A stretch of DNA of 64,000 nt, taken from a virus. The position numbers and the translations under genes were made by a program. Under the pieces are notes generated by a model. The model was not told the DNA's origin. It searched no databases and saw nothing but the letters and a program-made list of their open reading frames with translations. Of the stretch, positions 48,671-56,099 are shown piece after piece. Each line of letters begins with the position of its first letter. Position 1 is the first letter of the stretch. The stretch is taken from positions 1-64,000 of the IMG/VR virus record IMGVR_UViG_3300037247_001890; one strand, 5' to 3'.

Positions 48671-49123
48671 ATGAAAAAATTAACATACATATTGGCATTC
48701 TTTATTACAAGTTGTATTTTTTGGCCGCCACCAACACAAAAATATTACACTAAAGATGTATGGAAATTTTTTAAGGATGATGCTGTAAATAATGTTGTTG
48801 TACATAAGATGCTCAAATATGATGAGGAAAAAGATGTATCTACTATTAAGTTAAAGTTTATAAACAACAATGATTCATTATATGTATTTATAAAATATCG
48901 ATTGTATATTATTTTTTATGAAGATAAGGAAAGTGAGTTTTATCGTAGAAAAAAAGGGGCTGTCTTGGGAAGTACGGAGAGAGAAGACAAAAATTTTCAC
49001 ATTAAACTTCGGCCTTACGGTTTTGCTATATCAACTGCTACTATGGATAGTATGCGAATAAGAAAAATATCTTTTTATTCGTATGAAGCAAAAAAATGGT
49101 TCAACACATTGCTTATTGAGTGA
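48671..49123 (+). CDS. Predicted lipoprotein
   Basis: 150 aa. Signal LTYILAFFITSC with lipobox Cys at 15, then Pro-rich PPPTQK and a beta-rich basic domain. No family recognised. Confidence 0.7.
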   Translation: MKKLTYILAFFITSCIFWPPPTQKYYTKDVWKFFKDDAVNNVVVHKMLKYDEEKDVSTIKLKFINNNDSLYVFIKYRLYIIFYEDKESEFYRRKKGAVLGSTEREDKNFHIKLRPYGFAISTATMDSMRIRKISFYSYEAKKWFNTLLIE

Positions 49124-49133
49124 AATCATTAAA

Positions 49134-49205
49134 ACCCCTATAGTCTAGCGATAAGGCGTCCGGCTTACATCCGGAAGATCGGTGGTTCGAATCCATCTGG
49201 GGGTA
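49134..49205 (+). tRNA. tRNA-Val(TAC), copy 1
   Basis: ACCCCTA/TGGGGGT, anticodon TCCGG-CTTACAT-CCGGA, T-arm GGTGG-TTCGAAT-CCATC. Then CT-ATG. Confidence 0.9.
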
Positions 49206-49207
49206 CT

Positions 49208-49387
49208 ATGAAGACAAAGATAGTAGAAGCAGAAACTGTAGTTGTAGTAGAGTATCCATATGGTTTAAGAGAAAGAATCGCTATAGAAGATGTTATTTAC
49301 AAAAGATATTTTCAGGATTTTAGAAATAATCAAGAAATGACGCTGCTATATAAATTAGTAGGTTTTGAACAAAGAGAAGATTGGTAA
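49208..49387 (+). CDS. Array-type protein behind tRNA-Val
   Basis: 59 aa, opening MKTKIVEAETVVVVEYPYG. A73-CT-ATG junction. Ends shortly before the second tRNA-Val. Confidence 0.6.
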   Translation: MKTKIVEAETVVVVEYPYGLRERIAIEDVIYKRYFQDFRNNQEMTLLYKLVGFEQREDW

Positions 49388-49392
49388 TAAAT

Positions 49393-49464
49393 GCCCCCTT
49401 GGTCTAGCGACATGGCGCCCGGGTTACATCCGGGAGAGCGGTGGTTTGAATCCATCAGGGGGCA
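49393..49464 (+). tRNA. tRNA-Val(TAC), copy 2
   Basis: GCCCCCT/AGGGGGC, anticodon CCCGG-GTTACAT-CCGGG. Same anticodon as copy 1 but a different acceptor stem and G32. Confidence 0.85.
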
Positions 49465-49477
49465 CACATGGGCTGTG

Positions 49478-49549
49478 GGACTGCTTTGGGGTGGTCACCT
49501 CGCTTGCACCGAGGACATCAGCAGGGTTCGAATCCCTGACGGTCCACCA
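49478..49549 (+). tRNA. tRNA-Ala(TGC), degenerate D-arm
   Basis: GGACTGC/ACGGTCC (one mismatch), anticodon CCTCG-CTTGCAC-CGAGG, T-arm CAGGG-TTCGAAT-CCCTG, encoded CCA. The D-arm is weakly paired and not canonical. Confidence 0.75.
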
Positions 49550-49644
49550 CACGTGGTAGATTAACGAGAACTGGATGATGCCAGTAATGAGATCGCTGTA
49601 ACCTTCAGGGGTGCAGAAATGAGGTTCGAGTCCTCTCCGCGTGG
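49550..49644 (+). tRNA. 95-base tRNA-like RNA, no readable anticodon
   Basis: CACGTGG/CCGCGTG acceptor (7 pairs), T8 A9, T-arm GAGG-TTCGAGT-CCTC, but the middle 50 bases do not fold as D and anticodon arms. Could be a tRNA relic, a Y-like RNA, or an intron-bearing tRNA. Confidence 0.4.
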
Positions 49645-49661
49645 CCTTATAAAACAAAATA

Positions 49662-49781
49662 TGGACTCTTGTGATCAGTGTTGGTTCGACCCCAACCTCT
49701 CGGCTTATAAACCAGTGTAAAAGGATGGCATGAAGCGTAAGAGTGATCTTATAGTGACGGATGTTCTGTAACAAGAGTCCA
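49662..49781 (+). ncRNA. Stem-closed RNA with a T-arm on its 5' side
   Basis: 120 bases between a perfect 11-pair stem TGGACTCTTGT/ACAAGAGTCCA. Just inside the 5' strand is a canonical T-arm GTTGG-TTCGACC-CCAAC, i.e. in the order of a permuted tRNA mimic, as in YrlA-type Y RNAs. The rest is less clear. Confidence 0.5.
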
Positions 49782-49805
49782 CTTTTCATAGAAAAAGGAA
49801 AATTT

Positions 49806-50081
49806 ATGCTAGATGGTAATTATTATTTTGAATGTATTTGTGGCTGTGATGAGCACACTATAAGATTTACACTAGATAAAGAAGAAAAAGAAATTTACAC
49901 TTCGATATTCTTGGCTAGCCATCGGAACTTTTTCATACGAATTTGGCTGGGAATCAAGTATATTTTCGGTGGAAAAAGTCGGTATGGGCAATTTGGTAAT
50001 TGGTCATTAAATGTGCATGATGCCAATAGATTGGAAGACATGTTAAATATGCTAAAGGAGTTTAAAGATGGGACCTCATAA
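49806..50081 (+). CDS. Hypothetical protein
   Basis: 91 aa from MLDGNYYFECICGC, with AAAAGGAAA upstream. CICGCDEH could bind metal; RIWLGIKYIFGG is hydrophobic. Overlaps the RtcB start. Confidence 0.55.
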   Translation: MLDGNYYFECICGCDEHTIRFTLDKEEKEIYTSIFLASHRNFFIRIWLGIKYIFGGKSRYGQFGNWSLNVHDANRLEDMLNMLKEFKDGTS

Positions 50082-51174
50082 AATATATGCAGAATATGCA
50101 GAAGGCGCTGCTTTAGATCAATTTTATGAAGCAATGAAACATGATACCGTTGTGCAAGGTGCTTTAATGCCTGACGCGCACAAAGGTTATTCATTGCCAA
50201 TAGGGGCTGTGATAGCAATGAAGGATGTTATATGGCCTGCCGCAGTAGGATACGATATTGGATGCGGTATGTGTGCTATGCCTACTTCATTTGAGAAAGC
50301 CCATGTGGAAGCACAAAAAGATCTTATTTTTGATAGGATATATGAACAAATTCCTGTTGGATTTAACTGGAACAAAAAGCGTGTTAATTTTCATGTGACA
50401 GGTGAACTAGAAAAAGAACCAATTACTCCCCATTTTAAAAAAATCTATAATGAAAGAGGAGTATTACAAATCGGTTCTCTTGGTGGAGGTAATCACTTCA
50501 TCGAAATAGGTTATGATGAAACAGATAAGGTCTGGATTATAATTCATTCCGGATCCAGAAATCTTGGACATAATATTGCCACTTATTACATGAAACTTGC
50601 ATCTGGTGATGGCAAAGCACGAGAAGGTTATTATGTATTGGATTTTCAAGGTATAGATGGCGCGAATTATGTGACAGATCTTAATTTTGCATTAGAATTT
50701 GCCTTGTTAAATCGTGGTGAAATAATAAAAAGAGTAGAAAAAATATTAAGTAAAGTTGCTAAAGGCCATGGTAACTGGGATGGGTTAATCAATCGCAATC
50801 ATAATCATGCTGAATTGAAAGATGGGCTATGGATACATCGCAAAGGTGCAACACATGCCGAAAAAGGTATGGAGGGAGTTATTCCTGGAAATATGCGTGA
50901 TGGTTCTTTTATTGTGAAAGGTAAAGGAGATCCTGAATCATTAAATTCCTCGGCACATGGTGCTGGTCGAGTATTAGGACGTCGTGCCGCTAAAGAAACC
51001 TTAAAGATGGAAGATTTTAAAAAATCCATGAAGGGAATTAAGGCAAAAGTAGGCACAGATACTATAGATGAATCTCCAGGTGCATATAAAAATATTTTTG
51101 ATGTGATGGAACAACAGAAAGATTTAGTCGAAGTCATGCATCATGTTAAACCTATTATTAATATAAAAGGATAA
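50068..51174 (+). CDS. rtcB: RtcB RNA ligase
   Basis: 368 aa, a little shorter than E. coli RtcB. PDAHKGYSLPIG (35-46), VGYDIGCGM with Asp63/Cys66, GGGNHF (His143), IHSGSRNLGH (His160), NRNHNH and SSAHGAGR with the guanylated His at 297 are all present. RtcB joins 2',3'-cyclic-phosphate RNA ends to 5'-OH ends using GTP and Mn, repairing cut tRNAs. Set within the tRNA cluster. Confidence 0.95.
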   Translation: MGPHKIYAEYAEGAALDQFYEAMKHDTVVQGALMPDAHKGYSLPIGAVIAMKDVIWPAAVGYDIGCGMCAMPTSFEKAHVEAQKDLIFDRIYEQIPVGFNWNKKRVNFHVTGELEKEPITPHFKKIYNERGVLQIGSLGGGNHFIEIGYDETDKVWIIIHSGSRNLGHNIATYYMKLASGDGKAREGYYVLDFQGIDGANYVTDLNFALEFALLNRGEIIKRVEKILSKVAKGHGNWDGLINRNHNHAELKDGLWIHRKGATHAEKGMEGVIPGNMRDGSFIVKGKGDPESLNSSAHGAGRVLGRRAAKETLKMEDFKKSMKGIKAKVGTDTIDESPGAYKNIFDVMEQQKDLVEVMHHVKPIINIKG

Positions 51175-51176
51175 TA

Positions 51177-51479
51177 ATGAGTAACTTTAAAAAACCGGAT
51201 TTTGATCCATTCGGTAAAAAGAAAGAAGACTATATTCGTGATTATGGTCGTTTTTCAATAGCAAAAATCCATAGCGTTCATGAAGATTTAGGTTTAGTTA
51301 TTGGTGAATTAGATGAAAATGTTATGGGTGCCATTCCCATTAATTGGTTTACGAAAGTTAAAAAAAATACTTGGAGACCAAACGGACTAGCATGTCCTTA
51401 TATCTATATGGATGATTTTCGTCAGCTAGCAATTGATACGTATAATACAATTAAAGATCAAATAAAGGATCGCGTATGA
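51177..51479 (+). CDS. Hypothetical protein
   Basis: 100 aa between rtcB and thyX, overlapping thyX by ATGA. AKIHSVHEDLGLVIGELDENVMG suggests a small beta domain. No family recognised. Confidence 0.6.
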   Translation: MSNFKKPDFDPFGKKKEDYIRDYGRFSIAKIHSVHEDLGLVIGELDENVMGAIPINWFTKVKKNTWRPNGLACPYIYMDDFRQLAIDTYNTIKDQIKDRV

Positions 51480-52390
51480 TAGACAAAGAATTTAAAGTCT
51501 TAGACAAAGGATTTATACGTCTTGTGGACTATATGGGTTCTGACCAGGCTATAGTTCAAGCGGCCCGTGTTTCATATGGCAAGGGTACAAAAACGAAACG
51601 TGAAGACGAAGGACTTATTCGGTATCTCATGAGACATAGACACACGACACCCTTTGAGCAATGTGAACTAAAATTCCATGTTAAAGTACCCATGGATTGC
51701 TGGCGACAATGGATACGGCATCGCACAGCCAGTGTAAATGAATATTCTACTAGGTATTCAGAAGCTATTGACGACAAACAAGAAACCAGTGAATTTGACT
51801 GGCGCAAACAAGATACAACAAAAAATACACAGGGCAGTAGTGGCCTTTATCTTCCTGCTGAAGAAATAGGCGATGATGGACATCCCAGTGCAATTGGTAA
51901 GTGGCACACTATTCAGGAAAGAGCATTGCATAAAACAGCAGAAACAGTCTATAAAAATAGATTAAAAGCTGGTATCGCTCGCGAACAAGCACGTAAAGAT
52001 TTACCTTTGTCGACGTATACTATGGCCTACTGGAAAATTGATTTGCACAATCTGTTTCATTTCTTAGGATTGAGAATGGACAGTCATGCTCAATTAGAAA
52101 TTAGAAAATACGCCAATATCATTGGTTACGAGATTGTGGCAAAGATATTTCCTTTGGCATGGGGCGCATTTCTAGATTATCGATTGAATGCGATGACGTT
52201 GTCAGCAAGAGATATCCATATTATACAGCAAAAAATTATATATGGAGATAAATATCTAGAAAATTCAGATGATTATAATCCTTTTAATTGGTTGGAAAAG
52301 CGTGACGACGGAACATTAAAAGACAATCTCGAGCGGAAGGAATTCGAAGAAAAAGCAAAAGTGTTAGGAATAAAAGTTCCTTGGATATAA
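51476..52390 (+). CDS. thyX: Flavin-dependent thymidylate synthase
   Basis: 304 aa. ThyX signature RHRTASVNEYSTRYSE at 81-96 plus RVSYGKG and LSTYTMAYWKIDLHNLFHFL. Makes dTMP from dUMP using FAD, NADPH and methylene-folate, supplying phage DNA synthesis. Followed at once by tRNA-Lys. Confidence 0.95.
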   Translation: MIDKEFKVLDKGFIRLVDYMGSDQAIVQAARVSYGKGTKTKREDEGLIRYLMRHRHTTPFEQCELKFHVKVPMDCWRQWIRHRTASVNEYSTRYSEAIDDKQETSEFDWRKQDTTKNTQGSSGLYLPAEEIGDDGHPSAIGKWHTIQERALHKTAETVYKNRLKAGIAREQARKDLPLSTYTMAYWKIDLHNLFHFLGLRMDSHAQLEIRKYANIIGYEIVAKIFPLAWGAFLDYRLNAMTLSARDIHIIQQKIIYGDKYLENSDDYNPFNWLEKRDDGTLKDNLERKEFEEKAKVLGIKVPWI

Positions 52391-52394
52391 CTTC

Positions 52395-52468
52395 GGGTCC
52401 GTAGCTTAGCTGGTGAAGCATCCGCCTTTTAAGCGGAAGAGTGGCAGGTTCAAGTCCTCCCGGGCCTA
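52395..52468 (+). tRNA. tRNA-Lys(TTT)
   Basis: GGGTCCG/CGGGCCT, D-arm GCTT/AAGC, anticodon TCCGC-CTTTTAA-GCGGA, T-arm GCAGG-TTCAAGT-CCTCC. T33 is normal. Confidence 0.9.
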
Positions 52469-52475
52469 CAAACAA

Positions 52476-52579
52476 TAGTGTGGTTGGTTGAGCATAAAAC
52501 TTGAGCCTGTAATCCCGAACGAAAATAGACGAGAATGATCAATCTAAAAGATGACATGCCTCTATTTTTGGCCACACTA
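52476..52579 (+). ncRNA. Stem-closed structured RNA
   Basis: 104 bases closed by TAGTGTGG/CCACACTA; inner AAAATAGA.GAG pairs with CTCTATTTT. Starts 7 bases after tRNA-Lys. Class unknown. Confidence 0.5.
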
Positions 52580-52606
52580 TAAATAATTAAATACAGGAGG
52601 TTTATA

Positions 52607-52849
52607 ATGGCAGCAGCAAAGAAATGCATTATAACTGGCAGAAACCGACTTACCGGTATTTTTTATATGTTGAATAAAAATACCAACACCATGAAAACAA
52701 TTTGGTGGACTTCTGGCAAGGAACCAAAAGTACGCAAAGAAACTGAACGTAAGATCTTTGGGTCTGGTTCGGAAGCAAAAACATTCCTAAGGTATTTAAG
52801 ACGCGAGCCAAGTGTTTTTGATATCAGATGGTTTTTGGAATACATTTAA
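52607..52849 (+). CDS. Hypothetical basic protein
   Basis: 80 aa after AGGAGGT. Opens MAAAKKCIITGRNRLTGIFYML; basic. Function unknown. Confidence 0.6.
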   Translation: MAAAKKCIITGRNRLTGIFYMLNKNTNTMKTIWWTSGKEPKVRKETERKIFGSGSEAKTFLRYLRREPSVFDIRWFLEYI

Positions 52850-52865
52850 TAACCAATAGAAATAA

Positions 52866-53123
52866 ATGGCAGATAAACAAAAGATCTTTGACGATGTCAA
52901 AGAAGAAAGAAAATATCAAGACAAAAAATGGGGATTAGAATTCGACAAGAATAATACAGCGAATGATTGGTCCTCATATATCATGACATATTTGGCAAAT
53001 GCTATAGCAATGCCAACTGGTTCTGACGAATACAGGCGATTGATGATCAAAGTAGCAGCCTTATCGTTTGCAGCAATAGAACTGCATGATGATAAATTAA
53101 TGCCAAACCGACATTACGAATAA
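52866..53123 (+). CDS. MazG-like / small nucleotide-hydrolase-like protein
   Basis: 85 aa. FDDVKEERKYQDKKWG and the following helices resemble the first helical region of MazG-type nucleotide pyrophosphohydrolases, but the ExxE metal motifs are not clear. Weak assignment. Confidence 0.5.
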   Translation: MADKQKIFDDVKEERKYQDKKWGLEFDKNNTANDWSSYIMTYLANAIAMPTGSDEYRRLMIKVAALSFAAIELHDDKLMPNRHYE

Positions 53124-53128
53124 AAAAA

Positions 53129-53144
53129 GGGACAGCGATGTCCC
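53129..53144 (+). terminator. Hairpin after the 52,866 gene
   Basis: GGGACA-GCGA-TGTCCC, a stable stem with a GNRA loop and an A-run before it. No T-run, so possibly a processing or stability element. Confidence 0.45.
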
Positions 53145-53147
53145 TAA

Positions 53148-53235
53148 GCTGGGTTCGCATAGTGGCCGATTGCACGGGGTTTGTAACCCTGAGAGTAGCA
53201 ATACTCCGCGTGAGTTCGAATCTCACACCCCAGCT
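53148..53235 (+). tRNA. Class II tRNA with TGT anticodon (Thr by position)
   Basis: GCTGGGT/CCCCAGC (one mismatch), Ser/Leu/Tyr-type D-arm GCA.TAGTGGCCGAT.TGC, long variable arm GAGTA-GCAA-TACTC, T-arm GTGAG-TTCGAAT-CTCAC. Stem CGGGG/CCCTG gives loop TTTGTAA, anticodon TGT (Thr). Bacterial Thr tRNAs lack long variable arms; a one-base shift would read GTA (Tyr). Confidence 0.7.
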
Positions 53236-53237
53236 CT

Positions 53238-53519
53238 ATGAATATAAAAACAATAATAGGAAAGAAAGTTGTAGCAATAAAAGGTTACAACTCGAGATGG
53301 AACGATAAGAGAGTAAAGCACCATAATACAGAACCAGAATATATATTATTTGATGATGGAAAAACTTTTATAGAATTGGAAGAACAAGATCACTATTCAT
53401 ATCATGATTGTAGTCTTACCGCCAGAGAAATATTAATCCAAAAAGACAAAGACAAATGGGATTCTATAATGACGAGCAAAATGTATAGTGATGCAACACA
53501 TAATTTATCAATGTACTAA
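53238..53519 (+). CDS. Protein behind the class II tRNA
   Basis: 93 aa, opening MNIKTIIGKKVVAIKGYNS. T73-CT-ATG junction, no SD. Acidic, His-rich. Function unknown. Confidence 0.6.
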   Translation: MNIKTIIGKKVVAIKGYNSRWNDKRVKHHNTEPEYILFDDGKTFIELEEQDHYSYHDCSLTAREILIQKDKDKWDSIMTSKMYSDATHNLSMY

Positions 53520-53527
53520 GGTAAAAA

Positions 53528-54229
53528 ATGTTTAATAAATATGAAAAAACATATAGAATACAGACTCCTAATTTGAAAATATCCGGAAAGATGAACATGT
53601 CTAAAAAAGATGTTCAACGGTTATTGACAGGGAAAGTTACTATTGAAGAAAAGATTGACGGAGCTAATGTAGCTATTATAGGCATGGCATCAAACGTATC
53701 TTATTTTCGTCCGCCACGGCCATTTAGATTACAAAAGCGTGGATCATTGATTGATTTTTCTGAACATGAACAATATAATCGATTTAAGGCATGGTCAATG
53801 AAACAATGGAATAATTTGTCTAAGATAGAATACGGAATTTATGTATATGGTGAATTTATGTGGGCTACCCATCATATCTTTTATGATAATTTAACTGATT
53901 GGTTTGTATGTTTTGATATATGGGATGGTCGGAAATTTTACGACAGGCGAGAAAAAGAAAAATATTGTAATGATTTAAACTTCCAAATAATTCCATTGGT
54001 ATATGAAGGTTATATTGACGATATTATACACTTAGAAAGTTTTGTGCATGGCAAATCAGAATATAGTACAGATCATGATCGGGAAGGTATTGTAGTAAAA
54101 AATTACAGAAAACAAATGCGAGGAAAAATAGTAGTACCAGAATTTGTTAAAGAATTAAATGAAGATGGCACTCATTGGATGACTCGCTGGGATCCACGAA
54201 AAGTAAATAAATTAAAAAAGGAAATCTGA
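53528..54229 (+). CDS. RNA ligase (Rnl-type nucleotidyltransferase)
   Basis: 233 aa. Lys42 in EKIDGAN (motif I), VYGEFMW (about 106-112), VCFDIWD, EGIVVK (186-191) and MRGKIVV (198-203) follow the RNA ligase motif order. Seals 3'-OH/5'-phosphate RNA ends with ATP. Complements RtcB, which seals the other end chemistry. Only 8 bases after the previous gene. Confidence 0.85.
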   Translation: MFNKYEKTYRIQTPNLKISGKMNMSKKDVQRLLTGKVTIEEKIDGANVAIIGMASNVSYFRPPRPFRLQKRGSLIDFSEHEQYNRFKAWSMKQWNNLSKIEYGIYVYGEFMWATHHIFYDNLTDWFVCFDIWDGRKFYDRREKEKYCNDLNFQIIPLVYEGYIDDIIHLESFVHGKSEYSTDHDREGIVVKNYRKQMRGKIVVPEFVKELNEDGTHWMTRWDPRKVNKLKKEI

Positions 54230-54468
54230 TGGTACAACAAAAGGTCTATCGGAATATAAAAATGAGAGAAAAAAATTTCTTTATTAAAGCATTGGATTGC
54301 CTATTTTATTCTTGGGGAGGAGACACTCCTTCAGAGGTATTTTGGGGATGCAATGATTTACTTGAGTGGTTCGAACAGGAATATAAAGTCAAATTAAATA
54401 TAAGATTTGATGAAGGAAATCCTAATAGTAATTATGATGATGTTATAAAAGCAATAAGGAATGCCTAA
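54229..54468 (+). CDS. Hypothetical protein
   Basis: 79 aa, start sharing bases with the ligase stop (TGATG). ALDCLFYSWGGDTPSEVFWG and acidic end. Possible ligase partner by coupling only. Confidence 0.55.
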   Translation: MVQQKVYRNIKMREKNFFIKALDCLFYSWGGDTPSEVFWGCNDLLEWFEQEYKVKLNIRFDEGNPNSNYDDVIKAIRNA

Positions 54469-54470
54469 TT

Positions 54471-54578
54471 ATGAGAATGCTGTGGGTATGGATAAAAGTA
54501 TATTGTATACTTTTAATATTATTTCCCTATTTTTGGTTTAGAGGAATGATAGAAGTAAGGAAAAAGAAGCATCATTAG
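54471..54578 (+). CDS. 35-aa single-span membrane peptide ending in tRNA-Gly
   Basis: Hydrophobic MLWVWIKVYCILLILFPYFW and basic tail KKKHH; its TAG is inside tRNA-Gly(TCC). Starts 2 bases after the previous stop. Confidence 0.5.
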   Translation: MRMLWVWIKVYCILLILFPYFWFRGMIEVRKKKHH

Positions 54579-54642
54579 CTCATCGTGGTAGAGCGTCAGA
54601 CTTCCAATCTGAAGGTGGTCAGTTCAAGCCTGACATGGTGCT
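54569..54642 (+). tRNA. tRNA-Gly(TCC)
   Basis: GCATCAT/ATGGTGC, D-arm GCTC/GAGC, anticodon TCAGA-CTTCCAA-TCTGA, T-arm GTCAG-TTCAAGC-CTGAC. Confidence 0.9.
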
Positions 54643-54656
54643 CATGAAAACATAAA

Positions 54657-54728
54657 GCGGGCATAATTCAGTGGTAGAATTTTTCGTTGCCAACGAAATC
54701 GCCGTGAGTTCGAATCTCACTGTCCGCT
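54657..54728 (+). tRNA. tRNA-Gly(GCC)
   Basis: GCGGGCA/TGTCCGC, D-arm ATTC/GAAT, anticodon TTTCG-TTGCCAA-CGAAA, T-arm GTGAG-TTCGAAT-CTCAC. Confidence 0.9.
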
Positions 54729-54751
54729 CTCATTAAAACAAAAGGAAAATA

Positions 54752-54955
54752 ATGAAAATAGAAGTTGATGAAAATAGGGACATTATATTGAAAGATGTTT
54801 TTAATGGTGTCGGATTTATATCTCCCGACGGCGAAAAATTTAATATATGCATGCGTGATGGCGGCTATGAATTTAGTTATCAAGGAACATGGTTTCGTGC
54901 AGTTGGTGGAATAATGGAAATAATAAATTTAAATCCTATAAAGGACAAAAAATGA
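54752..54955 (+). CDS. Hypothetical protein
   Basis: 67 aa, AAAAGGAAA upstream; beta-rich (IILKDVFNGVGFISPDGEKF). ATGA overlap with the next gene. Function unknown. Confidence 0.6.
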   Translation: MKIEVDENRDIILKDVFNGVGFISPDGEKFNICMRDGGYEFSYQGTWFRAVGGIMEIINLNPIKDKK

Positions 54956-55392
54956 TATTTTGGATAGCACTAATTTTATTACTTTGGATTATCTCCATAG
55001 TATTTAATGACATAGAAGACTCGCTGGCGCATCATTATAAAAGCACAGTCTTTGACTGGCTGCCGAAGCATACATGGCTATCCTGGTATATGAAGGATCC
55101 GGATACGACTTGGAAAAGAAAGTATATTTGGTTGCCGGCCGGCCGTGATGGTGAAACAAAAGCAGGCAGGAAAAAATTTCTTGGCATAATAATACCAGCA
55201 TTTTTCTTTGATGGTTGGCATGGAGCAAAAATTATAAGACAATTTTTCCAGTATTTAACAATTTACGTGGGCATAAATAGCGGAATAGCAATTCCATTTA
55301 TATTAGGCTTGTTACTATTTATGATCAGTAACCAAATCACTCATTCCCACTTGTTTTATGGTGGAATGTTTCTAAAAAAATGGTGGGAATAA
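54952..55392 (+). CDS. Multi-span membrane protein
   Basis: 146 aa from MIFWIALILLLWIISIVF. Span at 2-18, a soluble part with SLAHHYKS and DGWHGAKII, and a C-terminal span (IAIPFILGLLLFMI). Paired His suggest metal binding. Function unknown. Confidence 0.65.
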   Translation: MIFWIALILLLWIISIVFNDIEDSLAHHYKSTVFDWLPKHTWLSWYMKDPDTTWKRKYIWLPAGRDGETKAGRKKFLGIIIPAFFFDGWHGAKIIRQFFQYLTIYVGINSGIAIPFILGLLLFMISNQITHSHLFYGGMFLKKWWE

Positions 55393-55420
55393 TTCCCACT
55401 TTACAGAGAACGGAGGAATA

Positions 55421-55645
55421 ATGGGCAACAGATATTTTTTAACGATCAAATGTCCTAGTTGTGGTTATTTCGACGAGGATGTTTATTATGCTCCCACTTG
55501 TGGTTTTGTAGATTGGAGATGTCCTAAATGCGGTAAGGTTGTAGATTTAGAGGAAGAGACTGGTATTAGTTATGAGGACGCATCTAATCTTGGAGCCATT
55601 AAGAAGCTGTGTTCTAAGTTTGAAAAGAAAGGGGATAAGTCTTAA
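55421..55645 (+). CDS. Zinc-ribbon protein ending in tRNA-Pro
   Basis: 74 aa; CPSC (about 11-14) and CPKC (about 34-37) form a zinc ribbon. Last codons and stop lie in tRNA-Pro. Confidence 0.65.
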   Translation: MGNRYFLTIKCPSCGYFDEDVYYAPTCGFVDWRCPKCGKVVDLEEETGISYEDASNLGAIKKLCSKFEKKGDKS

Positions 55646-55702
55646 CGGTGAGACGGGTGCTTTGGGAGCATCAGGCGGTCGGTTCGATCCCGGCATCCCC
55701 TA
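55630..55702 (+). tRNA. tRNA-Pro(TGG)
   Basis: AGGGGAT/ATCCCCT, D-arm GTCT/AGAC, anticodon GGTGC-TTTGGGA-GCATC, T-arm GTCGG-TTCGATC-CCGGC. Position 8 is A, not T. Confidence 0.85.
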
Positions 55703-55704
55703 CA

Positions 55705-56007
55705 AAAATCGATGGGCTTTCCTCGGAAACACAATGCGTAGTATTGTGGTCAAAACCTGGAATATTATGTAGTGCGATTTGAAGCAGTCCGGAGCGCGTA
55801 TCAAACAGTAAATAGTCGGACCTTGGGACAGCAGTCCGGTAAGGATGTCTTGAATCTCGAACCCCTGCTGTGGTAGCTTTTGTAAATCTTAATGGAGCCT
55901 ACGTGAACGTTTGTAACGTAACCCGTCGTCGACAGTCCCATACGTGGGGCGACTGGCACGCCGTAAGTTCATTTATCCAGTAACGTGAATAATCCCCCAT
56001 CGATTTT
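55705..56007 (+). ncRNA. 303-base stem-closed structured RNA
   Basis: Perfect 12-pair closing stem AAAATCGATGGG/CCCATCGATTTT, filling the gap between tRNA-Pro and tRNA-Cys. Near its 3' side GTAACCCG (55918) and GGCACGCCGTAA (55955) are the two conserved strands of the 38 kb tandem RNA element in swapped order. No ORF fits. Class unknown. Confidence 0.6.
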
Positions 56008-56012
56008 TTAAT

Positions 56013-56083
56013 GATTCCGTGGCCGAGTGGCTAGGCGAGAGACTGCAAATCTTTTTACGTCAGTTCAAATCTGACCGGAATCT
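56013..56083 (+). tRNA. tRNA-Cys(GCA)
   Basis: GATTCCG/CGGAATC, anticodon AGAGA-CTGCAAA-TCTTT, T-arm GTCAG-TTCAAAT-CTGAC. T73-CT-ATG follows, opening a five-codon ORF (MRRKK) just before the 56,100 start. Confidence 0.9.
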
Positions 56084-56099
56084 CTATGAGAAGGAAAAA

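Noticed and set aside
49550-49644. tRNA-Sec
   Set aside because: The 95-base length fits, but there is no TCA anticodon, eight-pair acceptor or long six-pair D-stem.
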